Shown: positions 20,478 to 31,912 of the stretch, in pieces
Layout of the letters: each line of letters begins with the position of its first letter
How positions within the stretch are numbered: position 1 is the stretch's first letter
Source: Amia ocellicauda
Taxonomy: Eukaryota > Chordata > Actinopteri > Amiiformes > Amiidae
Assembly (NCBI RefSeq): GCF_036373705.1
Contig: NW_027102663.1
Span: 372,001-436,000 of the forward strand
DNA: 64,000 nt
Direction of reading: 5' to 3'
Notes under the pieces: generated by a model
The model's input: only the letters and a program-made list of their open reading frames with translations
Databases searched by the model: none
What the model was told of the DNA's origin: nothing
Made by a program: the position numbers and the translations under genes

Positions 20478-20969
20478 GTTTAAAAGATGTATCCTGAGGC
20501 TCTATTTTTCTTTCTTTGATACTTTCTTTATGCAGGTTTTTTCTTGTGCTGCTTCCTTCTCCGAGTGTTTCCACGATATGTTGGAGAATGAGAGATTCTT
20601 CGTTTTTTGTTAGCCACGGATCTTTGTCGCCCCCTGGTGGACACATGCTGTTTCTTCTTTTACCCCCCCTCCTCGCCATTACCATGAGACCCGAACCCTC
20701 CTGATGCTCATGGCTAGCTGCCCGGTTCATAACATTGGTGAACACGTCACTAACAATATTTTTAGCCGCTGATTTCAAGTGGGGTCTGGCTATAGCAAAG
20801 CCTCTCTTAAGCAGGGGTATGGCCATTCTAAAGAGACCACGAAAGAGTCCTCCTCGACCGGCGCCATACATTGTGGGGGCTCCTACAATACCGGGCAAGC
20901 CGTTCCATCTTGCATCTTGTAATAATCCACATAGGCGCTAGGATCTACATAACCCCTCGAGGTAGCCAT
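20389..20969 (-). pseudogene. pVI-like minor virion protein region (copy B)
   Basis: It has the same layout as copy A: an amphipathic GLFRGLFRMAIPLLKRG core and a basic tail. It is not whole in this copy. Confidence 0.55.
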
Positions 20970-20970
20970 T

Positions 20971-21703
20971 TTAATAATGTACACACTGTTTCAGGGGTCG
21001 AAAATGTAGTTTGACATTAACTTTACCGAAGCGGAAGGGTACGTTGATATTCTGATCCGATTATACTTCGATCGTGATGTTGTCAAAGTGGGTCTTTGAG
21101 ACTGGTACGTAGTGTGGTTTGTCATAAGTAATTGTGACCATGTCATTGCTTTTACCTTTAATAAGTACATTTCTCAAAAGGGGGACATAACTATCCCCGA
21201 CCCTCTGGTGGGTTATGATATCCGTATACACATAAAGAGTGTAAAAGCCGCCCCACCACTTCTGAGAACCTGCTCTCTGTGTCAGAATAGAACCCAAATA
21301 TACGCCCCAGTTGGCCGCTGGTTTGAATGCTAATACCTGGTTTTGACACCTTGTACACTCTGTTTTTAATAGGGTTGTAATATAGCTTGATGTTGGGGGT
21401 GCCTTCTGAGAACTGTTTATGCATCTCATCTAATATTTTATCCACATTGTCATAATAACCTCCTTGTATCGTGAATGTCCATTGACTCTTTTTAACATCA
21501 TCAAAAATGGCAAAGGTGGCATCCGTATCTTGTAAAACAGCCCAAGTGTAAGGATACTGTATTTCCGCCAACCCCACTTCCCACGACCCCCTTAGATCTA
21601 TAGATTTTCCAAATTGTACCGTGTAACTGGATATTTCATTTTTAGGATATATATCGAGAGAGGCATTACTGGGTAGAGTCACGTAGAAGCCTCCTGATTC
21701 CAT
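20971..21703 (-). pseudogene. Penton / minor capsid protein region (copy B)
   Basis: It opens with MESGGFYVTLPSNAS and contains the EVGLAEIQYPYTW block. It is broken in this copy. Confidence 0.7.
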
Positions 21704-21749
21704 CTTGAGAATCGAAAGTAATGCCCCCAACACACCCGCGGGCATGTTG

Positions 21750-22841
21750 TTATAAGGATTGAATATCGCAAACCTGTTGTTCCGGGACCCAACTATTGAA
21801 CTTTTCAGGCCATCCAAGCCATTTCATCAACACATATTTTTTCCGGTTCTGGGTTTTTTCAGCTAATATCTTTTCAACTCTGTATACACTGTCTTTACCC
21901 ACAATAATTTTTTGTAACTTGGCTTCGTAAAACGTTCCTTCTATATCCTCCCTGTCATAGTCTTTTAACCGGTACACGGGGGGGTCTCTAGCCAACTGTT
22001 CGGTAATTGTAAAATATTCGTCAGAAAATGTTTCTTCATAACCTTTGGCAAAAGTACTCCTTAGCTTTGAAACGCGAACCACATCACCGATGTTGAACTA
22101 ATAAGTAGTTTTTCCCTTCTTAATAAATGGTCCGTATAATTTTTTATAGACCTTAAAAGAATTACTTTGATCAACATCTAAAGGCTTCATTTTAATACTG
22201 GTGTGATACCCTTGGTTGTAAGCATCGATAAAATCCTGAACTTTATCAAAATACTTGAACGTGTTGACCGCTGTAAAATATCTCCACATTTTGGTCTTTA
22301 TGGTGCGGTTAAACCTCTCCAATACCGATGCCCTAAGCTCATTACCGGTGGTGAAATGATGTATTTTGTGTCTCTTCAGTAGATTCTGAAATTCTCTGTT
22401 GAGAAACTCTTTTCCTTTATCAGTCTGCAGTTTTTTAGGACATCGACCCTGGGACAATATATCCTCAAAGGCCCTTGTCACCGCCCGACCTGTTTTATTA
22501 TGTAGAATGCGAGCCCAGGCATATTTTGATAACACATCGATACACATCAACATCAATTTGTGACCATTGTTATGTTTTGATAAATTTGACATATCGACTA
22601 GATCCATTTGCCATTGTGAATCTATGTCAGTTGCATATACGCGGTTTCTTTTAAAGTTAATCCTGAGAGGTTTATGTAAGGTATAGGCGTCTTGTTCCCG
22701 TAACCATTCTGAAACAACCACATCATTAACCTTCACTCCGGCCTCAGCGAGTCCTCTTTGAAAACCCTTCTTACCTGCCAAACCCCCAATCTTGGCTGGG
22801 TTGTAGTATAGTTCCTGCATTTGGGGAGCTTGCCGAGTCAT
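21750..22841 (-). pseudogene. Integrase with chromodomain (copy B)
   Basis: The rve core and chromodomain are both recognisable, as in copy D. It is broken in this copy. Confidence 0.8.
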
Positions 22842-22896
22842 TCTGTCAAATAACCACACAGACCCACACTATGCGCAAAGTTTTTATACAAGGTTT

Positions 22897-22902
22897 TTTA
22901 TT
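22897..22902 (-). terminator. Polyadenylation signal for the minus-strand early block (copy B)
   Basis: TTTATT (AATAAA on the minus strand) lies between the Bcl-2-like gene and the integrase. Confidence 0.5.
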
Positions 22903-23013
22903 CAACTTCAGGAGAGCAGATACCCCTTTTTAGACATTTGAGAAAAGTATAACATACACAACAATTTTTTCTACGGTCCAGACAAAAAGAAATCAGATGA
23001 TTGGTTACTTGAT

Positions 23014-23406
23014 CTATATCAACAAATATACCTGTTTCTTTATCTTGTAGGCACACACCTCAGTTACATATGTAAATAAAACAACAATATGACCTATTTT
23101 AAAAGTAAATAGAGGTGTATTAAACATGCTCAGTAAAAGGTCATACAGATGTTGATGAAATGGCCTAATATCATTCTTGGCCCCCTTGAGCGCTTCATCC
23201 CAGTGTTCGTACCCCCCGGTCTTTGTTACAGCAGCCATTAACTTTTCCAGGTTTGAAAGTTGATCCTCATCGATGGTTAAATCTGTAGAGAAAAGGCTCG
23301 CGTTGGCTACTTTTCTGTCAAGCACATGGTGTAATAGCGCTCTCAGGTTAGCTGCAGAGTGTTGATGACAGAACCAGTTGCAGAAGCAGTCCAGAACATT
23401 CCCCAT
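23014..23406 (-). CDS. Bcl-2-like apoptosis regulator
   Basis: The frame of 130 residues begins at ATG (MGNVLDCFCNWF); the frame stays open just upstream from a TTG. The segment TPLFTFKIGHIVVLFTYVTEVCAY near residues 98-120 resembles the BH1 region of Bcl-2 proteins, where (N/D)WGRI-V-FF-FG..L is usual, though the canonical NWGR is altered to FKIGH. An earlier LRALLHHVLDRK helix could correspond to the BH3/first-helix part. The frame ends soon after the BH1-like block, so a usual BH2 and tail anchor are absent from this frame. Viral Bcl-2 proteins block host cell death at mitochondria, and such accessory genes are reported in adintoviruses. It neighbours the 282-residue gene by 12 bases. The assignment is from motif shape only. 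Confidence 0.5.
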   Translation of the reverse strand: MGNVLDCFCNWFCHQHSAANLRALLHHVLDRKVANASLFSTDLTIDEDQLSNLEKLMAAVTKTGGYEHWDEALKGAKNDIRPFHQHLYDLLLSMFNTPLFTFKIGHIVVLFTYVTEVCAYKIKKQVYLLI

Positions 23407-23418
23407 GTTCAAAGTCCC

Positions 23419-24267
23419 TTAGTTCAGGTCAGAGTCTGAATCAGTGGCGTAGATGTCGAATTCTTCGTCGCTGCCCCCAGCTTTAACTTCTTTACGGAAG
23501 AAATAAGCTTTTAGCTTGCCAGCGGTTTTTCTACTCGGCTCATCCAGGTCATTGAGCAGCTGCCCAAGTTTCTCTATTATAAACGGCTCCTTTTTCAGCT
23601 CCAGCAAAATCTCATCTATGATTTTCTGGACTTGTCCCACAGTGACATGTATGTGGGAGTAAGAGAGCGCCTTGATTAGTGCCGGTTTCAGCCACGGTTT
23701 GTTCAGTCTTCTGTAAAACACGTTGAAATAGAACAGGAAATAGTAACGGTCTGGTTCAAACAAACAACTGTGTCTCAACTGACTGGGGTGATTCACTTCA
23801 CACCCCCGACAGACTTCTTTCAGAGCTCGGTCGATGAGAGCACTCAGAATATACACCAGGGTGCTTTTAACCACTCTGCTTACTTGGTCACATACCCCGG
23901 GCAAAAATCCTGCGTCTTCATCACGCCCCCGGGACAGTCCGATGCTCATTGGGTCGCCTGGTGGTTTGTGGGGTGTTTCTCCATCCATTGGACTGACCCC
24001 CTCCTGAGACGCACAGACGGTAGACAGTTCGGCAAAATCGAGGCCCTCCATGAGCTCCAGAGGCTGGGGATCCCCGAGACTCATTTGGACATCCATCGCA
24101 CCGCATGTTGTTTCGTCCTGAGGGACCGGGGTCTGAGGTCTTGGAGAGTAACCACAGTCAAAGGGTTCCAGAGTGTATACAAAATCTGGGGAATAGAACC
24201 AGGGGTGATCCCGGGTTTGAAGAGGCCTGTAGAGCCTGTCGACGTCCGCAGCTTTCGGGTAAGACAT
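23419..24267 (-). CDS. Unrecognised 282-residue protein with Cys/His cluster (copy B)
   Basis: An open frame of 282 residues, near-identical to the copy A version described above, with the same Cys/His cluster and acidic tail. Confidence 0.7.
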   Translation of the reverse strand: MSYPKAADVDRLYRPLQTRDHPWFYSPDFVYTLEPFDCGYSPRPQTPVPQDETTCGAMDVQMSLGDPQPLELMEGLDFAELSTVCASQEGVSPMDGETPHKPPGDPMSIGLSRGRDEDAGFLPGVCDQVSRVVKSTLVYILSALIDRALKEVCRGCEVNHPSQLRHSCLFEPDRYYFLFYFNVFYRRLNKPWLKPALIKALSYSHIHVTVGQVQKIIDEILLELKKEPFIIEKLGQLLNDLDEPSRKTAGKLKAYFFRKEVKAGGSDEEFDIYATDSDSDLN

Positions 24268-24370
24268 TCTCTTTAATTTTAAACCATGAATGAATTGTTG
24301 CACCTTTTATCCTATCTCTTCACTACGTCACGACACACCGCCCTCTTAGAAGAGAGTAGCCCCTGAGCCG

Positions 24371-24775
24371 TCAGACCCCCCTCCATAACCCCACACGTCG
24401 TCTGTCGTAGTTCTGCAAGCTTTCCCATTCACACCTTTCAAAACCCTGAGTCGGAGACTCCATTTCGCATTCTCTTGGACCCTCTTGCAAGCCTTCTAGA
24501 GTCTTATCCACAAGCCCCAGATCTCTCCAGGCCATCACCTTCAACCAGTCCTCATAAGAGTATTCAATTACCGTCTCAAAAGGTTCCAACGTACCCTCCT
24601 TCTCTCCCAAAGCAAGAAGCTCCACTCCAACATAGCTGGGATCCCTTTTAAAGCGGTAACCCCGTCGAGCCCCCCAGAACAACACCCAGGAGCGTTCAAT
24701 CTTCAAATTGGTGAGTACAGGAACCCTTGCCCGGGATTGTTTCTTGCGGGGTTTCATGTTGATGTCGCTGGACAT
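24371..24775 (-). CDS. Unrecognised early-type protein (copy B)
   Basis: It begins at MSSDINMKPRKKQSRAR and is very close to copy A, including the TATA-like box upstream. It is shorter than the copy C frame. Confidence 0.5.
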   Translation of the reverse strand: MSSDINMKPRKKQSRARVPVLTNLKIERSWVLFWGARRGYRFKRDPSYVGVELLALGEKEGTLEPFETVIEYSYEDWLKVMAWRDLGLVDKTLEGLQEGPRECEMESPTQGFERCEWESLQNYDRRRVGLWRGV

Positions 24776-24841
24776 GATGAAGAAGCGGGATGTTTCAGAA
24801 GCTGAGAATTAAAGAGGTATTGCCTAATAGAAGCGCGAGTT

Positions 24842-24850
24842 CTTAAATAG
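24842..24850 (-). promoter_or_regulatory. TATA-like box of the early-type gene (copy B)
   Basis: CTATTTAAG on the minus strand, about 70 bases upstream of the early gene ATG. Confidence 0.5.
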
Positions 24851-24893
24851 AGAGGAGAGTTTCGGGGCGTTGCCTTCAGAGGGGTGGGGGTAT

Positions 24894-25078
24894 TTATGGG
24901 TGGCCTTGTTGTTCAGGGTTTTATGGGTGCACACTTTCTGACGGATATGACGTAGGAATAATTAAGGAAATAACTCTACCTAAAATCACGCCCCCCAATT
25001 ATGACGTAGGAATATTAATAAGCTTAGGGCATACGTCATAACAAAATAGGCCGCGCCCAAAAAACCCTACTATCTACT
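24894..25078. repeat. Right inverted terminal repeat of copy B
   Basis: It is the same 185-base terminal repeat as in A, C and D, ending ...TATCTACT directly before the CTTATG target site. Confidence 0.9.
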
Positions 25079-25394
25079 CTTATGTAGTTGAAGGCGCAGT
25101 ATAGCTCTCATAGTCTGGTGGTGACGGAAGACCACCAGCCGTTTGAACAAGCCATTCAGCATCACCTTGTTGGGTTAAGTGCAGGCACTGTCAGAGCGCA
25201 GGGCGTCCTGCCTTTGAAAGAGTTTCCGAAGTGTCCTGATGTGCCCTTTAGCAATGCCAAACAGGTCTGTGAAAATGGCATCCTTTCGCGGCACTTCAGA
25301 CGCCATCTCACAGTCTAGCCGACCTGAAACGCCTGAGCCCGTTTTACCAGCAGGCTCCAACGGTAACCGTTTGAAGCAAGAGGCGGCGTTGTCA

Positions 25395-25466
25395 GTTTCC
25401 GTAGTGTAGCGGTTATCAAATTCGCCTAACGCGCGAAAGGTCCCCTTTTCGAAACCGGGCGGAAAC
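25395..25466 (+). tRNA. tRNA-Val (AAC), probably decayed
   Basis: The acceptor and anticodon arms are intact, but the D arm has TCAAA in place of TCACA or TCACG, and the 5' side of the T arm reads CCCTT instead of CCCGG. That removes T-stem pairs and damages the B box, so this copy is likely a pseudogene. Confidence 0.8.
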
Positions 25467-25631
25467 AGCCTGCTTTGGGCCGGCCCTTTTCGTCCTGCTT
25501 GCCCTTGTGGTTCCCCGCAGGCGGTGGGTGGCTTTTCTTCATTGGAGTGCCCGAAATCGGTGCTCTCAGAGCGTCCGTCCGTCGACAGGTTGAAATTGTA
25601 AACGCTGGTGTAGCCACTTTTAATTAAAATC

Positions 25632-25690
25632 TGATGATGATGATGATGATGATGTTGTTGTTGTTGTTCTTGTTGTTCTTGTTGTCGTCG
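25632..25690. repeat. (TGA)n(TTG)n microsatellite
   Basis: The counterpart of the run at 7092, longer by several triplets. Confidence 0.9.
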
Positions 25691-26037
25691 TAGTCGCCGT
25701 CATTATTATTGTTAAAGTAAAGCAGTAGTTAGATTTGTTGCTACCGTAAGGTGTAGAAGGCACAATAGCTCTGATAGTCTGGTGGTGAAGGAAGACCACC
25801 AGACGTTTGAACAAGCCATTCAGCATCACCTTGTTGGGCTAAGTGCAGGCACTGTCAGAGCGCAGGGCGTCCTGCCTTTGAAAGAGTTTCCAAAGTGTCC
25901 TGATGTGCCCTTTAGCAATGCAAAATAGGTCAGTGAAAATAGAAACCTTTATCTCACAGGCTGGCCCACGGGAAACGCCTGTGCGCGTTTTATCAGCCTG
26001 CTTCGATGGGAGCCATTCGAAACGCCAGGACGGGTCG

Positions 26038-26109
26038 TTTTCCGTAGTGTAGTGGCTATCACGTTCGCCTCACACGCGAAAGGTCCCCGGTTCGAAACCG
26101 GGCGGAAAC
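26038..26109 (+). tRNA. tRNA-Val (CAC)
   Basis: It is the counterpart of the gene at 7489, with the same extra T at the acceptor 5' end. D, anticodon and T arms are intact. Confidence 0.87.
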
Positions 26110-26573
26110 AACCCGCGGTGCACGCGTGCCAGTGCCATGTTACCCGTCGCCATCTCTCTGCCCCAAGGCCGGCCGTCGTTTTCTCTTCCTCGGAGTGGCA
26201 AGAAATCCTGACCTTGAGAACAAACGATCGCAGAAGGGTAGCTTTGCGAGGCGCTGGAACTCACACTTTTAAAATCGATACATGTTGTAGCTGTTACAAT
26301 ACGACCGTAGCAGGATCAGCGACATTGCTGTTACTCTTATGTAGTCGAAGGCGCAGTATAGCTCTGATAGTCTGGTGGTGACGGAAGACCTCCAACCGTT
26401 TGAACAAGCCATTCAGCATCACCTTGTTGGGCTGAGTGCAGGCACTGTCAGAGCGCAGGGCGACCTGCCTTTGATAGAGTATCCTAAGTGTCCCGAAATC
26501 GGTGCACTCAGAGCGTCCGTCCGTCGACAGGTTGAAATTGTAAACGCTGGTGTAGCCACTTTTAATTAAAATA

Positions 26574-26650
26574 TGATGATGATGATGATGATGTTCTTGT
26601 TCTTGTTCTTGTTGTTGTTGTTGTTCTTTTGTTTTTCTTGTTGTCGTCGT
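26574..26650. repeat. (TGA)n(TTC/TTG)n microsatellite
   Basis: The counterpart of the run at 8025. Confidence 0.9.
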
Positions 26651-27001
26651 GGTCGCCGTCATTATTATTGTTAAAGTAAAGCAGTAGTTAGATTTGTTGC
26701 TACCGTAAGGTGTAGAAGGCACAATAGCTTTGTGATTGTCTGATGGTGGCACAAGACGAGCAGCAGCTGTTTGAACAAGCCATTGAGCATCACCTTGTTA
26801 GGGTAAGTGTAAGTCTCGTCATAGCTCAGGGCGTTCTTCCTTTGAAAGAGTTTCCAAAGTGTCCTGATGTGCCCTTTAGCAATGCAAAATAGGTCAGTGA
26901 AAATAGAAACCTTTATCTCACAGGCTGGCCCACGGGAAACCCCTGTGCGCGTTTTACCAGCCGGCTTCGATGGGAGCCATTTGAAACACCAGGACGGGTC
27001 G

Positions 27002-27073
27002 GTTTCCGTAGTGTAGTGGCTATCACGTTCGCCTCACACGCGAAAGGTCCCTGGTTCGAAACCGGGCGGAAAC
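27002..27073 (+). tRNA. tRNA-Val (CAC)
   Basis: The standard cloverleaf is present. The T stem has CCTGG opposite CCGGG, a tolerable T-G pair. The anticodon stem is normal, unlike its counterpart at 8457. Confidence 0.9.
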
Positions 27074-27537
27074 AACCCGCGGTGCACGCGTGCCAGTGCC
27101 GTGTTACCCGTCGCCATCTCTCTGCCCCAAAGCCGGCCGTCGTTTTCTCTTCCTCGGAGTGGCAAGAAATCCTGACCTTGAGAACAAACAATCGCAGAAG
27201 GGTAGCTTTGCGAGGCACTGGAACTGACACTTTTAAAATCGATACATGTTGTTGCTGTTACAATACGACCGTAGCAGGATCGGCGACATTGCTGTTACTC
27301 TTATGTAGTTGAAGGCGCAGTATAGCTCTGATAGTCTGGTGGTGACGGAAGACCACCAGCCGTTTGAACAAGCCATTCAGCATCACCTTGTAGGGCTAAA
27401 CGCAGGCACTGTCAGAGCGCAGGTCGTCCTGCCTTTGAAAGAGTTTCCGAAGTGTCCCGAAATCGGTGCACTCAGAGCGTCCGTCCGTCGACAGGTTGAA
27501 ATTGTAAACGCTGGTGTAGCCACTTTTAATTAAAATC

Positions 27538-27579
27538 TGATGATGAAGATGTTGTTGTTGTTATTCTTGTTGTCGTCGT
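27538..27579. repeat. Short (TGA)n(TTG)n microsatellite
   Basis: The counterpart of the run at 8993. Confidence 0.85.
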
Positions 27580-27946
27580 AGTCGCCGTCATTATTAATGT
27601 TAAAGTAAAGCAGTAGTTAGATTTGTTGCTACCGTAAGGTGTAGAAGGCACAATAGCTCTGATAGTCTGGTGGTGAAGGAAGACCACCAGACGTTTGAAC
27701 AAGCCATTCAGCATCACCTTGTTGGGTTAAGTGCAGGCACTGTCAGAGCGCAGGGCGTCCTGCCTTTAAAAGAGTTTCCGAAGTGTCCTGATGTGCCCTT
27801 TAGCAATGCCAAACAGGTCAGTGAAAATGGCATCCTTTCGCCGCACTTCAGACGCCATCTCACAGCCTAGCCGACCTGAAACACCTGAGCCCGTTTTACC
27901 AGCAGGCTTTAACGGTAACCATTTGAAGCAAGAGGCAGCGGTGTCA

Positions 27947-28018
27947 GTTTCCGTAGTGTAGCGGTTATCACGTTCGCCTAACGCGCGAAAGGTCCCCGGT
28001 TCGAAACCGGGCGGAAAC
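27947..28018 (+). tRNA. tRNA-Val (AAC)
   Basis: A complete cloverleaf with AAC anticodon, identical in its arms to the gene at 9402. Confidence 0.93.
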
Positions 28019-28183
28019 AGCCTACTGTGGGCTGGCCCTTTTCGTCATGCTTGCCCTCGTGGTTCCCCGGAGGCGGTGGGTGTCTTTTCTTCATTGGAGT
28101 GCCCGCAATCGATGCACTCAGAGCGTCCGTCCGTCGACAGGTTGAAATTGTAAACGCTGGTGTAGCCACTTTTAATTAAAATC

Positions 28184-28246
28184 TGATGATGATGATGATG
28201 ATGATGTTGTTGTTGTTGTTCTTGTTGTTGTTGTTCTTGTTGTCAT
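28184..28246. repeat. (TGA)n(TTG/TTC)n microsatellite
   Basis: The triplet run of the last monomer before element C. Confidence 0.9.
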
Positions 28247-28315
28247 CGTGGTCGCCGTCATTATTATTGTTAAAGTAAAGCAGTAGTTAGATTTGTTGCT
28301 ACCGTAAGGTGTAGA

Positions 28316-28890
28316 AGACAACAGTTGGTATGGCGTGTGATATCAAAACATTCAGAATACTTTTAACCTATATAATTTATAAGCTTTGTAAAATAAACCC
28401 AAATATCTCTTTTGCGGGGATAAACGCTGTTCTGAGTAGTTTGTGACTTGTTTAATACCAAACAAAGCATCGCTATTAAAAAAAAAAAAAAATCACTGTA
28501 AAAGCGCTAGTTATTTTAGATCTTTATAGTTATTTTCTAGGCTCAGGTTGTTTTTTAGTGCTTATAAAGGCCTGAAATATTCTTAGTGGTTGTTGACTAT
28601 AGGTCTTGATGCTTAAAAATGTTTTTTTGAGAGACCAAAAGGTTCTAATAAAAGTTTAGAGTAGAGAGGAGAGAGATCGTCTCCATCTTGGTTTCTATTT
28701 GAAATTTGATGCAGTGTCATTTTATTGGTTGGTTTTGATATGTTAATTGGTAACAGGGCGGCACAAAGGCCAGACCAGAACAATGCCTTACAAGCAGATC
28801 CGGCATGTGGCCATCAGTATAAGTATGAAGGTCTGGTCTTCAGCTCGACAGACTCATACTGACCTTTCGATTTAAGACTAAAGATCAACA
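28316..28890 (+). other. Left non-coding leader of copy C
   Basis: The same CCAAT-box and TATA-containing promoter region as in copy B. No coding frame is seen. Confidence 0.6.
28818..28823 (+). promoter_or_regulatory. TATA box of the left leader gene (copy C)
   Basis: TATAAG about 70 bases before the leader gene ATG. Confidence 0.5.
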
Positions 28891-30931
28891 ATGTCCGGAA
28901 ACAACATCAGCGATTCGATTTAAACGAGTTTTTAGGCAAGTCTTCAGATTATTTTCATTGACTCAGAGCGTGTTGTGTGCATGTATTGTAAATAAGGCTA
29001 TAACATCTGTTTTAAGTTCTGTAAAATTATTTTTCAGCCAGTCAACAGGAGTTCATTTCCAACGCTGAGGAGATCATCTGGAACAACGACGGTAAGAATT
29101 TTGTGTTTGCGCTCATGGGTTCTTATGCATGGGTGTGTGTGGTTTTGAAGCGGCTCATTAGAGTTATGAAAACGTTTTAATATATATTAATGCCGGTCTC
29201 TTTAATTACACAGAAACTATCGAAAGGCCTGTGATTAATGTCTCCGAGGATCGACCAAGAGAAGTGGTTATCCCTAGACAGGCTGTCTGCCGACCGGGTA
29301 AGAACTAAACCCCTGTTTGTTTGTATAACGATTCTGTAAGATGTTTGAGTCCAGTTTTGTTAATTTAAAAAAATTATCCTGTCTAACAGTATTAAGAAAT
29401 GTGGTTCGAGACAACGAAAGGCCTTCCACATCGAGGGCTTGTTTCGTTTTACCTTCGAGAACCGTAACCTTTCAAGAATCTGAAAGGCCGTCAGCCCCGG
29501 TATCTGATAGCTGTGAGTATATATCTGCAGCCTGTAAGAGGTTAAAGCTTTTTATAAAGCGGTGTGGTTAAAGGTTAAACATGTCTCTTACCTTCACAGC
29601 GGTGCAAAAAGCTAAACCAGCCGAAAAACATAAGAAACGATTATTCTGTGGAGGTAAGTAAGATCTTTCAAACTTTAATGTTTTTAAAAGGGCTTTGTTT
29701 GCCCGTTGAGGGCTAATATTTAAGCGATGGGTGACCGTTTCCTGTAGGGCGGGGGGTTCTGGGAAAGATCTTTAGAAGTCCGGACAGGTCTAGGCTTGTT
29801 TCTGGGGAACGTGTTTAGAAATGACCGATTGCCGTACCGTCTGGTTAGGAAGTAAAGCCGTCCGAAAGGGTTTAGTAAGTTGTTTGGCTTATCTCCCGCT
29901 ATTATACTTCTGTTTTAAAGTGGTTGTAGGAAAAGGCTTGAAGGTGTTCATTGTATTTAATATTTAAACAGATCGTGAAAACGTTTGTGAAACAGGAAGT
30001 CCCGGGATCAGGAAGCGTTTACACTTGGAAGGTTCGTTTAAAAATGAAATGTTGTTGTGTGTGTGTGTGTTTTATTAACAATATTACAGTTTTTAAAGAA
30101 ACATTTAAGAAACAGTTTATTTACAGCGGCTTCTCTGTTTTACATTTATTATCAAGTCCTAATAAATATATTGTCTGTAAATAATAAGGTGTTGTAGTGA
30201 ATGTCTAAGGCTATTTTCAAAGGTCTAAAAAAGCTAAAGGTTTTGAATGTCCTGGACATGTTGTTTTAAGTTTGATTTCTGTCGCCGTTTAAAGATGTAA
30301 ATGTAATGTATATTTTTATTCTTCCCAAGACTCTTGGGATAGTCATTCTGTGAATGAGCTATTGATGACAATTACCCCGTCTAAGTGGGATCAAACATCT
30401 TTCCCGGTGAGATCACCGAGAGGATCCCCCACGGTGGTCTTGGAGACCCCCCAACATCTACTCAGGCCACAGCCTTCTGGGGGTAATTCAACACCCCAGA
30501 TTCAGCCCGCCGCATTGTCGGGCGGAACAAATACAGGCATCCAACAACCTCAGGGGTCGCCGTCAGTCAGGGCTGACACACCACCCAACGACGGCCTGGT
30601 TTCAACATCGTCCCCCCAGACCCGTTTCTTGGCTACAGAAACGCGGAACAGTACCCCGCGCTTGGCCAGGGTGTCACCGCAAAGGCCTTCTTGGTCTCCG
30701 TCCATGAGTATACACTCGCTCCTTGCCTCCTTCGACCGAGATTTACCGGAGCGACCATCCTTTGAAGCTGAGCCAGGCCACCAGCCCCCGGAGCTTCTTC
30801 CTGAAGGTCGGCATGAGTTGCTACATACTTTGTTACAAAATCAAAGACTTGTGTTAGTGGGGCAAAACCTGCTGATAGAGAGCCAAAACACCCTTATTAA
30901 TACCCTTACTAACGAATTGTACCGTATTTAA
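28891..30931 (+). pseudogene. Spliced leader gene region (copy C)
   Basis: It has the same exon-like blocks and Pro/Ser-rich last exon (from about 30350) as copies B and D. It is broken in this copy. Confidence 0.5.
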
Positions 30932-31093
30932 TGTTTTAATAGACACAAAACGCCTTACTATTGTGGGTTGTTGGAAAAATAAAAAATAAATTAAAAAATG
31001 TCCTGACTTGGTAAAAGAACTCACAAACTAAAGGATTATGAACAAGCTAGGGCCCCAAAAAGACCTTCCCGAGAGAACATCCCCGGCCCTGTT

Positions 31094-31912
31094 GTGAACT
31101 CCTCTGATGTCCCAATGAACCTGGAACTATTACAAATGATAAATGATTTAAATAACCCCCAATTACCACCGATAGAATGTGAATTAACAGAATTACCGGT
31201 GAACCCCGACCTGTTACAGATGGTCAATGATCTAAATAACCACCTCCCACCGGTAGCGCTTATAGAGGTTCACCCCCTAGTTCACCCCGATTTGTTTGAA
31301 ATGGTGGAGGCTTTGGAGGAGCTACCCCGACCAAATTCTGCCCCTATTATAAATGATTTGAAACAATTAGAACACAGGATGGCGGCAGAAGCAGCCATCA
31401 CTATAGAGGAGGGTCTTGACATTAACCGGTTGGATATCTTTGAAGGACTTTTACAGGCTTTAAATGAGCCTCCTCAAAAAGGGGGTTTTGTAGATGTCAG
31501 CAGTGGGGGTGTTTGGAATTTGGAGGGTTCTGAGACTGATAAGGCTGTGGAGGACATGCTCTGTGAGAATGTAGGGGGTAAAGGCTTTGTTCAAAATGAT
31601 GATGTGTCCAAGAGTACCAGTGATCCCGTGATTATAGATAGACCGGCCTATAACAATTTTGAAATGATTCAGCGTTTTAATTTTGCAGAACTTTTAAATT
31701 GTGACAATTATGCAGAAATATTTGTCAACATATACGAGGCCTTGCAGAAAATGCTTGAACAGGTTGCTGAAAGGGTCAGACCTCGAGATGTTGTACAGTT
31801 AGAACTCAGAGGGGATGATTTGTTTAGCAACCTATCTGTAATGCTGAGTGGAGATAATTTAGACGTCTGGCTAAAATCGAAGCGTTATTGCAAAGTAACA
31901 CAGCCATCATAG
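31094..31912 (+). CDS. 272-residue frame upstream of DNA polymerase (copy C)
   Basis: The frame is open over 272 residues with the same LLQM(I/V)NDLNN repeats and overlap with the polymerase region as in copy B. Confidence 0.5.
   Translation: MNSSDVPMNLELLQMINDLNNPQLPPIECELTELPVNPDLLQMVNDLNNHLPPVALIEVHPLVHPDLFEMVEALEELPRPNSAPIINDLKQLEHRMAAEAAITIEEGLDINRLDIFEGLLQALNEPPQKGGFVDVSSGGVWNLEGSETDKAVEDMLCENVGGKGFVQNDDVSKSTSDPVIIDRPAYNNFEMIQRFNFAELLNCDNYAEIFVNIYEALQKMLEQVAERVRPRDVVQLELRGDDLFSNLSVMLSGDNLDVWLKSKRYCKVTQPS

Larger units (their letters stand above)
9771..25078. mobile_element. Polinton/adintovirus-like element copy B
   Basis: The copy starts abruptly where array sequence meets a point homologous to 48259 of copy D. 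No inverted repeat is present at this left end, while the right end has the full 185-bp repeat and meets array sequence at CTTATG. All the gene regions of the element are present in order. It is a fossil with about 8-10 breaks. Protease, capsid, Bcl-2-like and several small frames remain open. Confidence 0.9.
25079..28315. repeat. tRNA-Val tandem array 2
   Basis: It is homologous to array 1 monomer for monomer: AAC, CAC, short, CAC, short, AAC, then the junction with the next element. Array 1 and array 2 therefore were copied together with the elements as one unit. Differences are mainly single bases and microsatellite length. Confidence 0.85.
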
